NCBI RefSeq assembly: GCF_014164775.1
Contig: NZ_JACJGB010000007.1
Span: forward strand, 1-64,000
Reading direction: 5' to 3'
Source of the DNA: Tessaracoccus sp. MC1679
Lineage (GTDB): Bacteria > Actinomycetota > Actinomycetes > Propionibacteriales > Propionibacteriaceae
Length of the DNA: 64,000 nt
The number at the start of each line of letters is the position of its first letter. Position 1 is the first letter of the stretch. The notes under the pieces are model-generated. The model was not told the origin of the DNA. It was given only the letters and a program-made list of their open reading frames with translations, and did no database searches. Of the stretch, positions 33,689 through 42,032 are shown piece after piece. Made by a program: the position numbers and the translations under genes.

Positions 33689-34732
33689 ATGGGGACCGTC
33701 TCGGGTCGAGGACGACGCAAGACCGGCCCGTCGATCGAAGACGTGGCCCGGCTGGCCGGCGTCTCCGCACAAACCGTGTCGCGCGTGTCGACGGGCGCGG
33801 ATCCCGTGCGCCCGGAGACCAAAGCGAAGGTGATGGCCGCCATCGCTCAGCTCGGCTACTCCCCCAACCGGGCCGCCCGGGCGCTGCGCAACGGCTCCTT
33901 CGGCACCATCGGCCTCCTGGCCCACCGCTACGAGCGCACCGGCGAGGTGCTCACCACCGGCGCCGTGGTGAAGGCGGCCGACGAGGAGGGCTACACCGTC
34001 ACGCTCCTCAGCATCGACGACGAGACGGCCGTCGCCGAGGACTGGGAGAGCGCGGCGCACCGCATCTCCAACCAGGCCATCGACGGCCTGGTCATCATCC
34101 GCGCAGAGGAAGCCACCCCAGAGACCCTGACTCTGCCCGCCGGAATGCCGGTGGCCGTGTCGGATTCGCGGCTTGTGGGCCACTACCCGGCGGTGATGGC
34201 GGACCAGGTGCAGGGGGCCCGCGACGCCACCCGCCACCTGTTGGGTCTCGGGCACCGGATGGTCCACCACCTGTCCGGACCGGCCGAATCGGAGCCGGCC
34301 TTGATGCGACGCGGAGCCTGGGAGCGTGCGCTCGAGGCGGCGGGCAGCCACGCGCCCCCGGTGTGGCAGGGGGATTGGACGCCTGCGTCCGGCTACGCGG
34401 TGGGGAGGAGGATCGCGCAGGACCCGGACGTGACCGCGGTGTTCGTCGCCAACGACGAAATGGCGTTCGGGTTGATCCGCGCCCTCCACGAGGCGGGGCG
34501 GCGGGTGCCTGAGGACGTCTCGGTGGTGGGGTTCGACGCGATCGCGCTGAGCGAGTTCGCGTATCCGCCGCTGACGACGGTGCGGCAGAACTTCGATCAG
34601 ATCGGCCACGCGCTGGTGAAGTTGGTGCTGTCACAGATCAGGTCGACGGGTGCGATGACGCGCCACGACCGCGTCGTCGTCCCGACCGAGCTGATCGTCC
34701 GGGCCACCACCGCCCCGCCGCCCGCGCGCTGA
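33689..34732 (+). CDS. LacI family transcriptional repressor
   Basis: 347 residues. The N-terminal HTH is SIEDVARLAGVSAQTVSRVSTG with the hinge YSPNRAARALRNGSFGTIGLL, followed by a periplasmic-binding-protein-like effector domain: IDGLVIIRAEEATP, HYPAVMADQVQGARDATRHLLGLGHRMVHHLSGP and VTAVFVANDEMAFGLIRALHEAGRRVPEDVSVVGFDAI. Divergent from the lac operon, whose operator lies between them. It should release DNA when the sugar or a derivative binds. Confidence 0.93.
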   Translation: MGTVSGRGRRKTGPSIEDVARLAGVSAQTVSRVSTGADPVRPETKAKVMAAIAQLGYSPNRAARALRNGSFGTIGLLAHRYERTGEVLTTGAVVKAADEEGYTVTLLSIDDETAVAEDWESAAHRISNQAIDGLVIIRAEEATPETLTLPAGMPVAVSDSRLVGHYPAVMADQVQGARDATRHLLGLGHRMVHHLSGPAESEPALMRRGAWERALEAAGSHAPPVWQGDWTPASGYAVGRRIAQDPDVTAVFVANDEMAFGLIRALHEAGRRVPEDVSVVGFDAIALSEFAYPPLTTVRQNFDQIGHALVKLVLSQIRSTGAMTRHDRVVVPTELIVRATTAPPPAR

Positions 34733-34780
34733 CGGAGGACGCGCACGCGGTAGGTTCGTGCACGACGAAGGGGAACCCAG

Positions 34781-35500
34781 ATGAGCAAAGAGACACCGAG
34801 GGAAGCACGGTTGGCCGTGCTGATCGACGCCGACAACGCGCGCGCCACCCACATCGACCAGCTACTCGTCGAAGTGGCGAAGTACGGCCGCGCCTCCGTC
34901 CGGCGCGCCTACGGCGACTGGACGTCGACGCAGCTCACCTCGTGGAAGACCGAGCTGCTCCAGCACTCGATCCAACCCATCCAGCAGTTCAGCTACACCA
35001 CCGGCAAGAACGCCACGGACAGTTCGCTCATCATCGACGCCATGGACCTCCTCCACGCCGGCAACCTCGACGGCTTCTGTCTGGTCTCCAGCGACAGCGA
35101 CTTCACCCGCCTGGCCGCCCGGATCCGTGAGGACGGCAGGTTGGTCTACGGCTTCGGTGAACGCAAGACGCCCAAGCCCTTCGTGGCCGCGTGCGACACG
35201 TTCATCTACGTCGAGAACCTGACGACGGCGGCGCCGTCGGTCAACAAGGCTGCGACGGTGACCACCCAGAAGCTCACCACCGACGCTTTCCTGGACAAGC
35301 TCCTGGCGGAGGCCGTCAACGCGGCCGCGGGCGACGACAACTGGGCCAACCTCGGCGTGGTGGGCAGCAACCTGTCGCGGTTGGCGTCGGACTTCGACTC
35401 CCGCACCTGGGGCTTCGCCAAGCTCAAGGACCTGTTCGCGGCCCACCCCGGGTACGTCATCCAGTCCAAGCCGAACGAGGTGCTGGTCCAGCCCAAGTGA
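34781..35500 (+). CDS. NYN domain RNase-like protein with OST-HTH-like C-terminus
   Basis: 239 residues. The N-terminal NYN/LabA-DUF88 domain has VLIDADNARATHIDQLLVEVAKYG (first Asp), TGKNATDSSLIIDAMDLLHAGNLDGFCLVSSDSDFTRLAARIRE (the paired Asp/Ser nuclease site SSDSDF) and GFGERKTPKPFVAACDTFIY. The C-terminus (TTDAFLDKLLAEAVNAAAGDDNWANLGVVGSNLSR; AHPGYVIQ) resembles an OST-HTH/LOTUS RNA-binding domain. NYN proteins are metal-dependent RNases by family. Solitary gene; substrate unknown. Confidence 0.85.
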   Translation: MSKETPREARLAVLIDADNARATHIDQLLVEVAKYGRASVRRAYGDWTSTQLTSWKTELLQHSIQPIQQFSYTTGKNATDSSLIIDAMDLLHAGNLDGFCLVSSDSDFTRLAARIREDGRLVYGFGERKTPKPFVAACDTFIYVENLTTAAPSVNKAATVTTQKLTTDAFLDKLLAEAVNAAAGDDNWANLGVVGSNLSRLASDFDSRTWGFAKLKDLFAAHPGYVIQSKPNEVLVQPK

Positions 35501-35525
35501 CCGCTCCAGAGGCTCGACGGCGGGC

Positions 35526-36470
35526 TCAGCCCGGCGGGCCCCACGGATTGCGTGGTGGCTCGTTGGGTGGCGGCTCGTGGGCGGGCGGCGACTCCGGCTG
35601 CGGCGAGTCCATGTAGGACGTGTCGGCATAGTCGCGCACATCGCGCTGTGGCGGCTGGGCGGCTGACCCACCCGTCGGCGGAGGGGGCGCATAGCCGCCT
35701 GCCGGATCAGCTGGGGGTGGATACGCGGGAGCAGCCGGATAGCCCCCGGGCGGTGGCGGGTAGCCCCCGGGCGGTGGCGGATAGCCCGGACCGGGCTGCG
35801 CCGGGCCAGACCACGGCGCGGGCCCAGGCGGAGGCGGCGCGCCGGCAGTCGTGCGCTTCCACAGAAGAAGCCCCACGACGATCCCGGCCGCCACCAGGAG
35901 CCCTGCCCCCAGCCACGGCAGCAGCGTGAGGAGCGCATTCGCCTCCTTCGCCGTCGCCCTCAGCCCTTCGGCGGACATCAGGTCCGTGGCGTTTGTCCAC
36001 GTGACGGTGGTGCCGTCCACCGTGCTCGATCCGCTGTGCGAGATCACCTCACCCGGAAACGTCACCGCGACCCTGAAGTCCGTGAACATCGCAGCCGCCA
36101 TCGTCGAGTCTGCGCCCGATTCCCCACTCAGCTCACTCCCAGCCATGACGAAGGTGTATTCGCCGTCCTGGTGGACGATGGTGAGCGTGTCGGACGAGCC
36201 GGCCATGGCATCGAGCGGTGCGTTGCTGGCCTCCTGCACGCAGCCGATGAAGCCCCCCTCGTTGTAGGGCGTGACCGTGACGCCGGGCTCCGCCTCACAG
36301 GACCCGTCCAGCGAGTCCGCGTACTCGTCCTGGATGGCGAGCAGCATGGTCATGTTCACGGTGTCCCGCGCGGTGATCTCGATGTCGGCGTCCAGCTTCA
36401 CGCAACCGGTGACAACGAGGAGCAATGGCAGAAGAACAAGCGCCCGGGCGGGCCCCCCAAGTGGTCTCAT
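35526..36470 (-). CDS. LppM-type lipoprotein with Pro-rich cytoplasmic tail
   Basis: 314 residues from ATG 36470. Lipobox VVTGC gives an N-terminal lipidated cysteine; the LppM-like domain (VKLDADIEITARDTVNMTMLLAIQDEYADSL) follows, then a membrane helix (LLTLLPWLGAGLLVAAGIVVGLLLW). A long cytoplasmic tail of Pro-Gly-Tyr repeats (GYPPPPGGYPPPPGGYPAAP) is likely disordered. Mycobacterial LppM affects phagosome trafficking; here it is only a family resemblance. The C-terminal repeats differ in DNA sequence, so the repetition is at the protein level too. Confidence 0.75.
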   Translation of the reverse strand: MRPLGGPARALVLLPLLLVVTGCVKLDADIEITARDTVNMTMLLAIQDEYADSLDGSCEAEPGVTVTPYNEGGFIGCVQEASNAPLDAMAGSSDTLTIVHQDGEYTFVMAGSELSGESGADSTMAAAMFTDFRVAVTFPGEVISHSGSSTVDGTTVTWTNATDLMSAEGLRATAKEANALLTLLPWLGAGLLVAAGIVVGLLLWKRTTAGAPPPPGPAPWSGPAQPGPGYPPPPGGYPPPPGGYPAAPAYPPPADPAGGYAPPPPTGGSAAQPPQRDVRDYADTSYMDSPQPESPPAHEPPPNEPPRNPWGPPG

Positions 36471-36553
36471 GCACTGACCGTAGCCGTGACGTCGGTCCAT
36501 TTCTCGGCCATAGGGGGGTTATCCACAACCTCGCTCCCCTTGCGTGAGGTTGT

Positions 36554-37528
36554 TCACAGTTCGTCCCACCAGCGGAGCACCCTGATGGCGTGGAAGGTCA
36601 GCCACGGTGACGGCTCACCCTTCGGGACGTCGATGTCGAACCACACCTGGCCCTTGTAGCGCCCTCCCTGCGGCCAACGGCCGTCATCAAGCCGTGCCGC
36701 CCGGACCAGCTCGATCGCCTCGGCGGCCCTGGGGTCCGGAGGCACGCCGTCGAACTCCGATGCCTCCCGCAGGTGGTCCAGCACGTTGAGGGCGCTGTAG
36801 AACCACCGGAACGGGTAGGCAAAGTAGCCCACCCACTCACCCACCACCTCGCCGGTGCTCAGCCTGTACATCAGCCGGCGTTCCAGCAGGTACTCCTGCG
36901 CCCGATGGCGTGCGGCCTTGAGCCCGTCGTGGCCGCCGACCGCCCGCTCGTACGAGAGGATCCCCCGCAGCGAGTTCAGGGTGGAGTGGAAGGAGGACCG
37001 CGTCGACCCCTCCACCCACTCGCAGTTCCAGCCCCCGTCGGCCTGCTGGTGGGCCGGGAACCAGTCGGCGATCCCGCTCACGTCGGCCCCTAGCCAGGCG
37101 CCGTTGGCCAGGGTGAACGCGTTGATGCAGCAGTCCACCTCGCCGCCCCAGTAGGGCAGGTCGTCGTACTCCCAGCGACTGTTGGCCGCCAGCTTCTCGG
37201 CGGTCCCGGACAGCGCCGAGGCGTCCAGGCCCCACTCCCGCAGCGTGTTCAGGGTCCAGGTGGTGGCGGTGTAGGGCTGGCCCTCGTCGTTGTCGGGGTG
37301 GTTGAGCGCTCGCGGGTCCGCCCGGGTGGGGAAGTACGCCCCGCCCGCCCACTGCCCGTCGTCGTCCTGGAGAGCGAGGAGGCGAGCGCCCATCCCGCTG
37401 GTGGCGATCTGGGCGCGCGTGGCCTGCCAGACGGCGTCGGGTTCGCCGAGAAGGTCGCGTTGGACCTGCCAGCGCAGTGCCGGGTCCGTGTCGAGCAGCC
37501 AATCGATGAGTTCGGGGTCCTCAGGCAT
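36554..37528 (-). CDS. Prenyltransferase/squalene-cyclase-fold protein
   Basis: 324 residues, alpha/alpha barrel with repeated QW-type turns: LLALQDDDGQWAGGAYFPTR, QADGGWNCEWVEGSTRSSFHST and ARLDDGRWPQGGRYKGQVWFDID. The protein resembles the terpene-cyclase fold but lacks the DxDD acid motif I would need for a cyclase, so it may bind or modify other substrates. Start ATG 37528 is in agreement with MPEDPELIDWLLDTDPALRWQVQRDLL, a typical beginning of this subfamily. No partner genes nearby suggest a terpenoid pathway. Confidence 0.75.
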   Translation of the reverse strand: MPEDPELIDWLLDTDPALRWQVQRDLLGEPDAVWQATRAQIATSGMGARLLALQDDDGQWAGGAYFPTRADPRALNHPDNDEGQPYTATTWTLNTLREWGLDASALSGTAEKLAANSRWEYDDLPYWGGEVDCCINAFTLANGAWLGADVSGIADWFPAHQQADGGWNCEWVEGSTRSSFHSTLNSLRGILSYERAVGGHDGLKAARHRAQEYLLERRLMYRLSTGEVVGEWVGYFAYPFRWFYSALNVLDHLREASEFDGVPPDPRAAEAIELVRAARLDDGRWPQGGRYKGQVWFDIDVPKGEPSPWLTFHAIRVLRWWDEL

Positions 37529-37554
37529 GCGATGAGCCTAGGCGCCGCGCGCGT

Positions 37555-37628
37555 GCACGACACGCCGTCGCGAAGGAACCTCGACGACAACTGCGGCATC
37601 GCGGGCGCACTCGCACGGCGTGTCGTGC
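37555..37628. repeat. Long hairpin, family 3, copy 1
   Basis: GCACGACACGCCGT at 37555-37568 and ACGGCGTGTCGTGC at 37615-37628 are perfectly complementary across 46 bases. The same arm appears twice at 59238 and 59396. It lies between the convergent terpene-fold and LysE genes region, near the start codons of neither gene. Confidence 0.8.
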
Positions 37629-37656
37629 CCGGGAGAAGCCGCGGCGGAGGGGGAGG

Positions 37657-38277
37657 TCACGCCAGGTGGAGCTGCTCGAGGAGGAGGAACCCGCCGAGCG
37701 CCATCATGATCACGCCGCTGGCCCTGCTGACCGCCAGCGCGACGGCGGGGCGGCTACGCAGCATCGCCTTGGCTGAGGCGGCCACCGCGAAGTAGACGAC
37801 GGCTGTGTTGACGAGGTGGACCCCGCCGAGCGCGAGCAGCTGCGCCCACATCGGCAGCGCGGCGTCCTCTCGGGCGAACTGCGGCAGCAGGGCGAGGAAC
37901 AGCAGCACCACCTTCGGATTGAGGCCGCTCACGGCGAACCCGGCGACGGCGTTGCGCAGGGCGCCGGCGTCGCCGTCTGCATCGCCCGCACGGATCGTCG
38001 ACGGCGCCGCCCACGTCCGGTAGCCCAGCCACAGCAGGTAGGCCGCCCCGACGCCGGTGAGCAGCGCCAGCGCGAGCGGGAGCCGGGCCACCAGCGCCCC
38101 CACTCCCGCGGCGACGATGAGCGTCGCGAGGAGATGCCCCGCCAGCATCCCCACGACGGCGGGCGCCACGCTGCGGTGCCTCAGGCCCGCGGCGATGGCG
38201 TAGGCCCAGTCCGCCCCCGGCGTCAGCACGAACAGCATCGACACGCCCGCGAACGCCACCGCCGCACTCAGATCCAT
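37657..38277 (-). CDS. LysE/RhtB family amino acid exporter
   Basis: 206 residues, six membrane helices. N-terminus AFAGVSMLFVLTPGADWAYAIAAGLRHRSVAPAV has the LysE signature (TPGAD, GLRHR). Other helices are LLATLIVAAGVGALVA, LALALLTGVGAAYLLWLGYRTW, FAVSGLNPKVVLLFLALLPQF and LLALGGVHLVNTAVVYFAVA. It pumps amino acids out and is divergent from an Lrp/AsnC-type gene that probably controls it. Confidence 0.9.
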   Translation of the reverse strand: MDLSAAVAFAGVSMLFVLTPGADWAYAIAAGLRHRSVAPAVVGMLAGHLLATLIVAAGVGALVARLPLALALLTGVGAAYLLWLGYRTWAAPSTIRAGDADGDAGALRNAVAGFAVSGLNPKVVLLFLALLPQFAREDAALPMWAQLLALGGVHLVNTAVVYFAVAASAKAMLRSRPAVALAVSRASGVIMMALGGFLLLEQLHLA

Positions 38278-38375
38278 CTTGTTGCCTCTCCGTCGCCTCG
38301 ACGCTACTCACGCGAGCGTCCGAAATATTTGCCACTTCTTCGTCGAACCGGCTGGACGGTGGAAGACTTCACGCC

Positions 38376-38837
38376 ATGGACGCTATCGACAGGAAGATTC
38401 TTGCTGAGCTCGTCGAGGACGGCCGCCTTTCGCTGACCGAGCTGGCGGATCGGGTGCAGCTCAGCCTGTCGCCCTGTCATCGACGGGTGCGCAAGCTCGA
38501 GAGCGACGGCGTCATCGCCGGCTATCACGCCTCCCTGGACCCGAAGGCCCTGGGCCTCGAGTTCGAGGCGCTCCTGTTCATCACGATGCGCAGCGCGGAT
38601 CACGAGACGATCGACGCCTTCGAGCGCAGCGTCCACGCCATCCCCGCCGTCGTCCAGGCGCAGCGGCTCTTCGGCGACCCCGATTACCTGCTCCGCATCC
38701 TCTGCGCCGATCTGCCGGAGTATCAGCGCCTCTGGGACGAGGGACTCTCCACCCTGCCCGGGGTGCAGAAGCTGGTCTCGACCCTGGTGATGAAGACGGT
38801 GGTGGACAACCGTCCCCCACCCCTCGGCAGGCGGTGA
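38376..38837 (+). CDS. Lrp/AsnC family transcriptional regulator
   Basis: 153 residues. N-terminal HTH (MDAIDRKILAELVEDGRLSL and TELADRVQLSLSPCHRRVRKLES) and the C-terminal RAM effector domain (EFEALLFITMRSADHETIDAFE; FGDPDYLLRILCADLPEYQRLWDEGLSTLPGV). It is divergent from the LysE-type exporter with 98 bases between, which is the standard arrangement of an Lrp regulator and its exporter target. It senses an amino acid by family. Confidence 0.92.
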   Translation: MDAIDRKILAELVEDGRLSLTELADRVQLSLSPCHRRVRKLESDGVIAGYHASLDPKALGLEFEALLFITMRSADHETIDAFERSVHAIPAVVQAQRLFGDPDYLLRILCADLPEYQRLWDEGLSTLPGVQKLVSTLVMKTVVDNRPPPLGRR

Positions 38838-38917
38838 CGGGGCACCCGGTCCAGGCCCGAACACGCGTCGGACGGTCCCAGCTCCCCCGCGCTCGGGCGT
38901 GCAGGAAGAATGGGGCC

Positions 38918-39907
38918 ATGCAGATCTTCACCCAGACCGTCGGCCACGACGCCCCCCTCACCTGCTACGTCCAGGAGCCGAGCGCCGAGCTCGCCAACGC
39001 AGCCGTCCGCCCCGCCGTCCTCGTCCTCCCCGGCGGCGGCTACTTCATCACCTCGGACCGCGAGGCAGAGCCCATCGCGCTCGCGTACCTCGCTGAGGGC
39101 TTCAACGCCTTCGTGCTGCGCTACGCCGTCGGGCCCGAGTCGCCGTTCGAGATGTCGTTCGACGACGCGAAGGCCGCGCTGGCCTGGATCCGCGACAACT
39201 CCGCCGAGCTGCACATCGACCCCGCGAAGGTCGCCGTCGTCGGGTTCTCCGCCGGCGGGCACCTGGCCGCGAGCCTCGCCACCGCCGCCGAGGACAAGCC
39301 CGACGCGCTGGTGGCCTGCTACCCAGTGACGCTGGAGGAGTTCGGCCCGCCCGTGGGCAAGGAGATCGTCGACGTGCCCAGCCACGTCTCCGCCGACACC
39401 CCGCCCACCTTCCTGTTCAGCACCTCAGACGACACCGTCGTGCCCATCCGCAACTCGATCGCCTTCCTCGCTGCGCTGGCCGAGCATGCCGTGCCGTTCG
39501 AGTCGCACATCTATCTCCTGGGTCCGCACGGGATCAGCCTCGCCAAGCCGCTGACCGCTAGCGGACAAGGGCCGATGGTGGAGTCGTCGGTCGCGGGGTG
39601 GCTGCCGGATTCCGTGCGCTTCCTCCGCACCGTCTTCGGGGACTTCGCCGTGGAGGGCGAGCCCGAGACCTACCAGACCTTGCTCAACCGCCGTCGCGTG
39701 AGCCTGGACATGCCGCTCGGACGCCTCGTCGCCGACGAGCGCGCAGCCGACTCGCTCCGCCGGCACGCCCCGGCCCTGGCCGCCGCGATGGAGACCGACC
39801 CCTTCGTCGGGTCGGCGTCGATCCGCCAGGCGCTCGGGCATCAGCCGGGCGCGGTCTCGCCCGAAGCCCTGGCGGCGTTGGAGCGCGAGCTCGCCGAGCT
39901 CGGCTGA
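38918..39907 (+). CDS. Alpha/beta hydrolase, acetyl-xylan-esterase-like
   Basis: 329 residues from ATG 38918 (GGAAGAATGGGG upstream). VRPAVLVLPGGGYFITSDREAEPIALAYL carries the oxyanion loop PGGGYF; VAVVGFSAGGHLAASLATA contains the nucleophile serine in GFSAGG; TPPTFLFSTSDDTVVP carries the acid Asp and LLGPHGISLAKP the His. This BD-FAE/AXE pattern suggests an ester hydrolase of acetylated sugars. An extra C-terminal region (about 245-329) has a helical repeat of uncertain function that includes a second family-like motif. Its stop is six bases before the next hydrolase. Confidence 0.85.
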   Translation: MQIFTQTVGHDAPLTCYVQEPSAELANAAVRPAVLVLPGGGYFITSDREAEPIALAYLAEGFNAFVLRYAVGPESPFEMSFDDAKAALAWIRDNSAELHIDPAKVAVVGFSAGGHLAASLATAAEDKPDALVACYPVTLEEFGPPVGKEIVDVPSHVSADTPPTFLFSTSDDTVVPIRNSIAFLAALAEHAVPFESHIYLLGPHGISLAKPLTASGQGPMVESSVAGWLPDSVRFLRTVFGDFAVEGEPETYQTLLNRRRVSLDMPLGRLVADERAADSLRRHAPALAAAMETDPFVGSASIRQALGHQPGAVSPEALAALERELAELG

Positions 39908-39912
39908 CCGCG

Positions 39913-40827
39913 GTGGACATCTCTCGGGTTGATCCGGAGCTCCGCGCCCGGCTCGGCCGGATGCCCGCCATGCATCTGGAGAACCGTGTGGTCCTGGCCG
40001 CGGTAGGGCGGGTGTCGCGGGCGATCCCGGGCACGCGGGTGGACGGGGTGATCCGACGGATTGTTCGCCTGGGCGACGGCGCACGACTCCGGGTCTACAC
40101 ACCCGCGACCCCGTCGGGTGCCGGGCTGCTGTGGATCCACGGCGGCGGGCTGGTGCTGGGCGCCGCGTCCATGGACGACCGCTTCTGCGGCGACACTGCC
40201 CGGCAACTGGGGGTCGTGATCGTCTCGGTCGACTACCGCCTCGCCCCGCGACACCCCTTCCCCGCGGCCCTCGACGACGCGCATCGCGGCTGGGAGTGGC
40301 TGACGTTCCACGCCGGGGAGTTGGGGATCTCGACGGCGCGGTTGGCCGTCGGCGGACAGAGCGCCGGTGGCGGGCTGGCCGCCAGCCTGGTCCAGCGCCT
40401 GCACGACGAGGGCGCGGGTGTCGCGGCGCAGTGGCTGTTCTGCCCCATGCTCGACGACCGCACCGCGCGGGATCGCACGCGCGACGCCGAGGACCACTTC
40501 GTCTGGAGCAACCGCTCCAACCTGGTGGGGTGGCGTTCCTATCTGGGCGCAGCCTTCGGGACCGACGACGTGCCGCGCTACGCCGTCGCCGCCCGCCGCG
40601 AGGACCTCTCCGGGCTGCCGCCGGCGTGGCTGTACACCTCCGACATCGAGCTGTTTCACGATGAGGACGTCGCGTACGCGCAACGACTGCGGGCCGCGGG
40701 CGTGGACACCACGCTTGATGTGATCTCCGGGGCCCCGCACGGAGTCGAGGCGTGGGCGGCAGGCAGCGGGATCGCGCGGAGCCTCCTCAAGCGGGCGCGA
40801 CGCTGGCTCGGCCACGCCTTGGGGTAG
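39913..40827 (+). CDS. Alpha/beta hydrolase fold-3 (HSL family) esterase
   Basis: About 304 residues from GTG 39913; an ATG start 16 codons later is an alternative. HGGGLVLGAASMDDRF holds the HGGG oxyanion motif; VDYRLAPRHPFPAALDDAHRGWEWL is the classic HSL family segment; GGQSAGGGLAAS contains the nucleophile Ser in GQSAGG; YTSDIELFHDED carries the Asp; SGAPHGVEAW the His. Cytoplasmic ester hydrolase; substrate unknown. It is separated from the preceding hydrolase by five bases. Confidence 0.87.
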   Translation: MDISRVDPELRARLGRMPAMHLENRVVLAAVGRVSRAIPGTRVDGVIRRIVRLGDGARLRVYTPATPSGAGLLWIHGGGLVLGAASMDDRFCGDTARQLGVVIVSVDYRLAPRHPFPAALDDAHRGWEWLTFHAGELGISTARLAVGGQSAGGGLAASLVQRLHDEGAGVAAQWLFCPMLDDRTARDRTRDAEDHFVWSNRSNLVGWRSYLGAAFGTDDVPRYAVAARREDLSGLPPAWLYTSDIELFHDEDVAYAQRLRAAGVDTTLDVISGAPHGVEAWAAGSGIARSLLKRARRWLGHALG

Positions 40828-40843
40828 TCAGGGCCATCGGCGC

Positions 40844-40917
40844 TCTGCATCCTGCTATCCAGGGAGCGGTTTGTGTGCATATACACAGAACCCGCCCTCT
40901 GGATAGCAGGATGCAGA
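40844..40917. repeat. Long hairpin, family 2, copy B
   Basis: Arms 40844-40869 and 40892-40917 are complementary over 26 bases with two mismatches and include GCATCCTGCTATCC and GGATAGCAGGATGC. The loop GTGTGCATATACACA is itself palindromic. Compared with copy A at 10140, five bases in each arm differ in a matched way (ACTTG/CAAGT versus TCCTG/CAGGA). It follows the HSL-type hydrolase. Confidence 0.9.
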
Positions 40918-40952
40918 CGACCCCTTGCGCTTTCCCTCCACTGCGCGTACCT

Positions 40953-40983
40953 TAACGATTATCGTTGTTATCGACAATCGTTA
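40953..40983. promoter_or_regulatory. Operator-like inverted repeat before the DUF2975 gene
   Basis: TAACGATT at 40953-40960 and AATCGTTA at 40976-40983 are a perfect 8-bp inverted repeat with a 15-base spacer that itself contains ATCG repeats (ATTATCGTTGTTATCGAC). Immediately downstream is AGGGG and the start of the DUF2975 gene. The small HTH protein encoded next is the natural candidate to bind it. Confidence 0.65.
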
Positions 40984-40993
40984 GGGGCACGTG

Positions 40994-41734
40994 ATGTTCG
41001 GTGGGGCTGCAGTTCTGGTGCTGGTGGCGGTGGTGATGCTCGCGGCGGCGGTGCTGCTCGTCGGTCGCGAGCGGCTGGGCGGGGACACGGCCACCCTCCG
41101 GGTGGTCCGCGGAGGGGCGGTGGTCTATGGACTGCTCGTCCTCATCCTCACCGCCCTGGCGGTGGGGAGTCAGCTGTTGGTCGACACGGTCGAGGTGACC
41201 CTCCCCACCGAGACGTTCTGGCCGGTGCTCCCTGAGGGCGTGGAGATGTTCCCCGGCGGCGACGCCCGCTTCGTGGGCGGCGGCTTCACCGAGGCCCCGG
41301 TGTCCGTGACCGGCCTCGGTATCGCCGCCAGGGCGCTGCTCGCCGCCGGCACTCTGGTCCAGGGTCTCACCCAGCTCGCCGTCACCTGGGCGGTGTTCCT
41401 CATCGCGCACCGCCTCCTCGCCGGCGAGCCGTTCCGCCCCGTCGTGCGCAAGGCGGTCCTGGTGGCTGCGGCCGCGCTCATCGGCGGCGGCCTCCTGTGG
41501 CAGGTGCTCTTCGGAGTCGGCGAGTTCATGGCGGCCAGGGAGGTGCTCGGATCGCTTGGGTGGGGCTGGGACGAGAGCCTCGGGCTCGAGGATCCCTCTG
41601 TGCTCATGCCCACACCGCAGCTGAGGCTGACCATCGCGTTCTGGCCGATCTTCAGCGGCCTCGCGCTCGCGGCCGTCGCGGCGGCGTTCCGCTACGGCGA
41701 GGAACTCCAGCGCGACACGGCAGGACTCGTCTGA
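40994..41734 (+). CDS. DUF2975-like four-helix membrane protein
   Basis: About 246 residues; ATG 40994 is chosen over the adjacent GTG because AGGGG lies upstream of both. Four hydrophobic segments: VLVLVAVVMLAAAVLLVG, GAVVYGLLVLILTALAVGSQLLV, LLAAGTLVQGLTQLAVTWAVFLIA and AVLVAAAALIGGGLLWQVLFGV. Its organisation and the following small Cro/C1-type regulator (overlap ATGA) match the DUF2975/HTH pair common in actinobacteria and firmicutes. Function unknown; possibly a membrane sensor of the HTH partner. Confidence 0.7.
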   Translation: MFGGAAVLVLVAVVMLAAAVLLVGRERLGGDTATLRVVRGGAVVYGLLVLILTALAVGSQLLVDTVEVTLPTETFWPVLPEGVEMFPGGDARFVGGGFTEAPVSVTGLGIAARALLAAGTLVQGLTQLAVTWAVFLIAHRLLAGEPFRPVVRKAVLVAAAALIGGGLLWQVLFGVGEFMAAREVLGSLGWGWDESLGLEDPSVLMPTPQLRLTIAFWPIFSGLALAAVAAAFRYGEELQRDTAGLV

Positions 41735-41973
41735 TGGTCCCGGCCGAGCCCGACGAGGACACGGGCATCCACTGTCGCCTCGACGCGCTCCTCGCAGACC
41801 GCGACATGACGCTGACCCGGTTGAGCGAACTGGTGGGGGTGAGCGTGGTCAACCTCAGCGTGCTGAAGAACGACCGTGCCCGAGCCGTCCGCTTCTCCAC
41901 CCTGCGAGCCATCTGTCGGGTGCTGGACTGCGAGGTGGGCGACCTGCTCGTCCTCGCCGAGCCGCGACGCTGA
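41734..41973 (+). CDS. Small Cro/C1-type HTH regulator (YozG-like)
   Basis: 79 residues; starts in overlap with the stop of the DUF2975 gene. HTH: HCRLDALLADRDMTLTRLSELVGVSVVNLSVLKNDRARAVRFSTLRAICRVLDCEVGDLL. Such proteins form an operon with DUF2975 membrane proteins and probably repress it through the palindrome at 40953. The pairing is known; the regulation is inferred. Confidence 0.85.
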   Translation: MVPAEPDEDTGIHCRLDALLADRDMTLTRLSELVGVSVVNLSVLKNDRARAVRFSTLRAICRVLDCEVGDLLVLAEPRR

Positions 41974-42032
41974 CCTGGTTCCGGCGCATACTGAACACGA
42001 GGGCTCCAACGTCGGGGCCGAGGAGGATTTCG

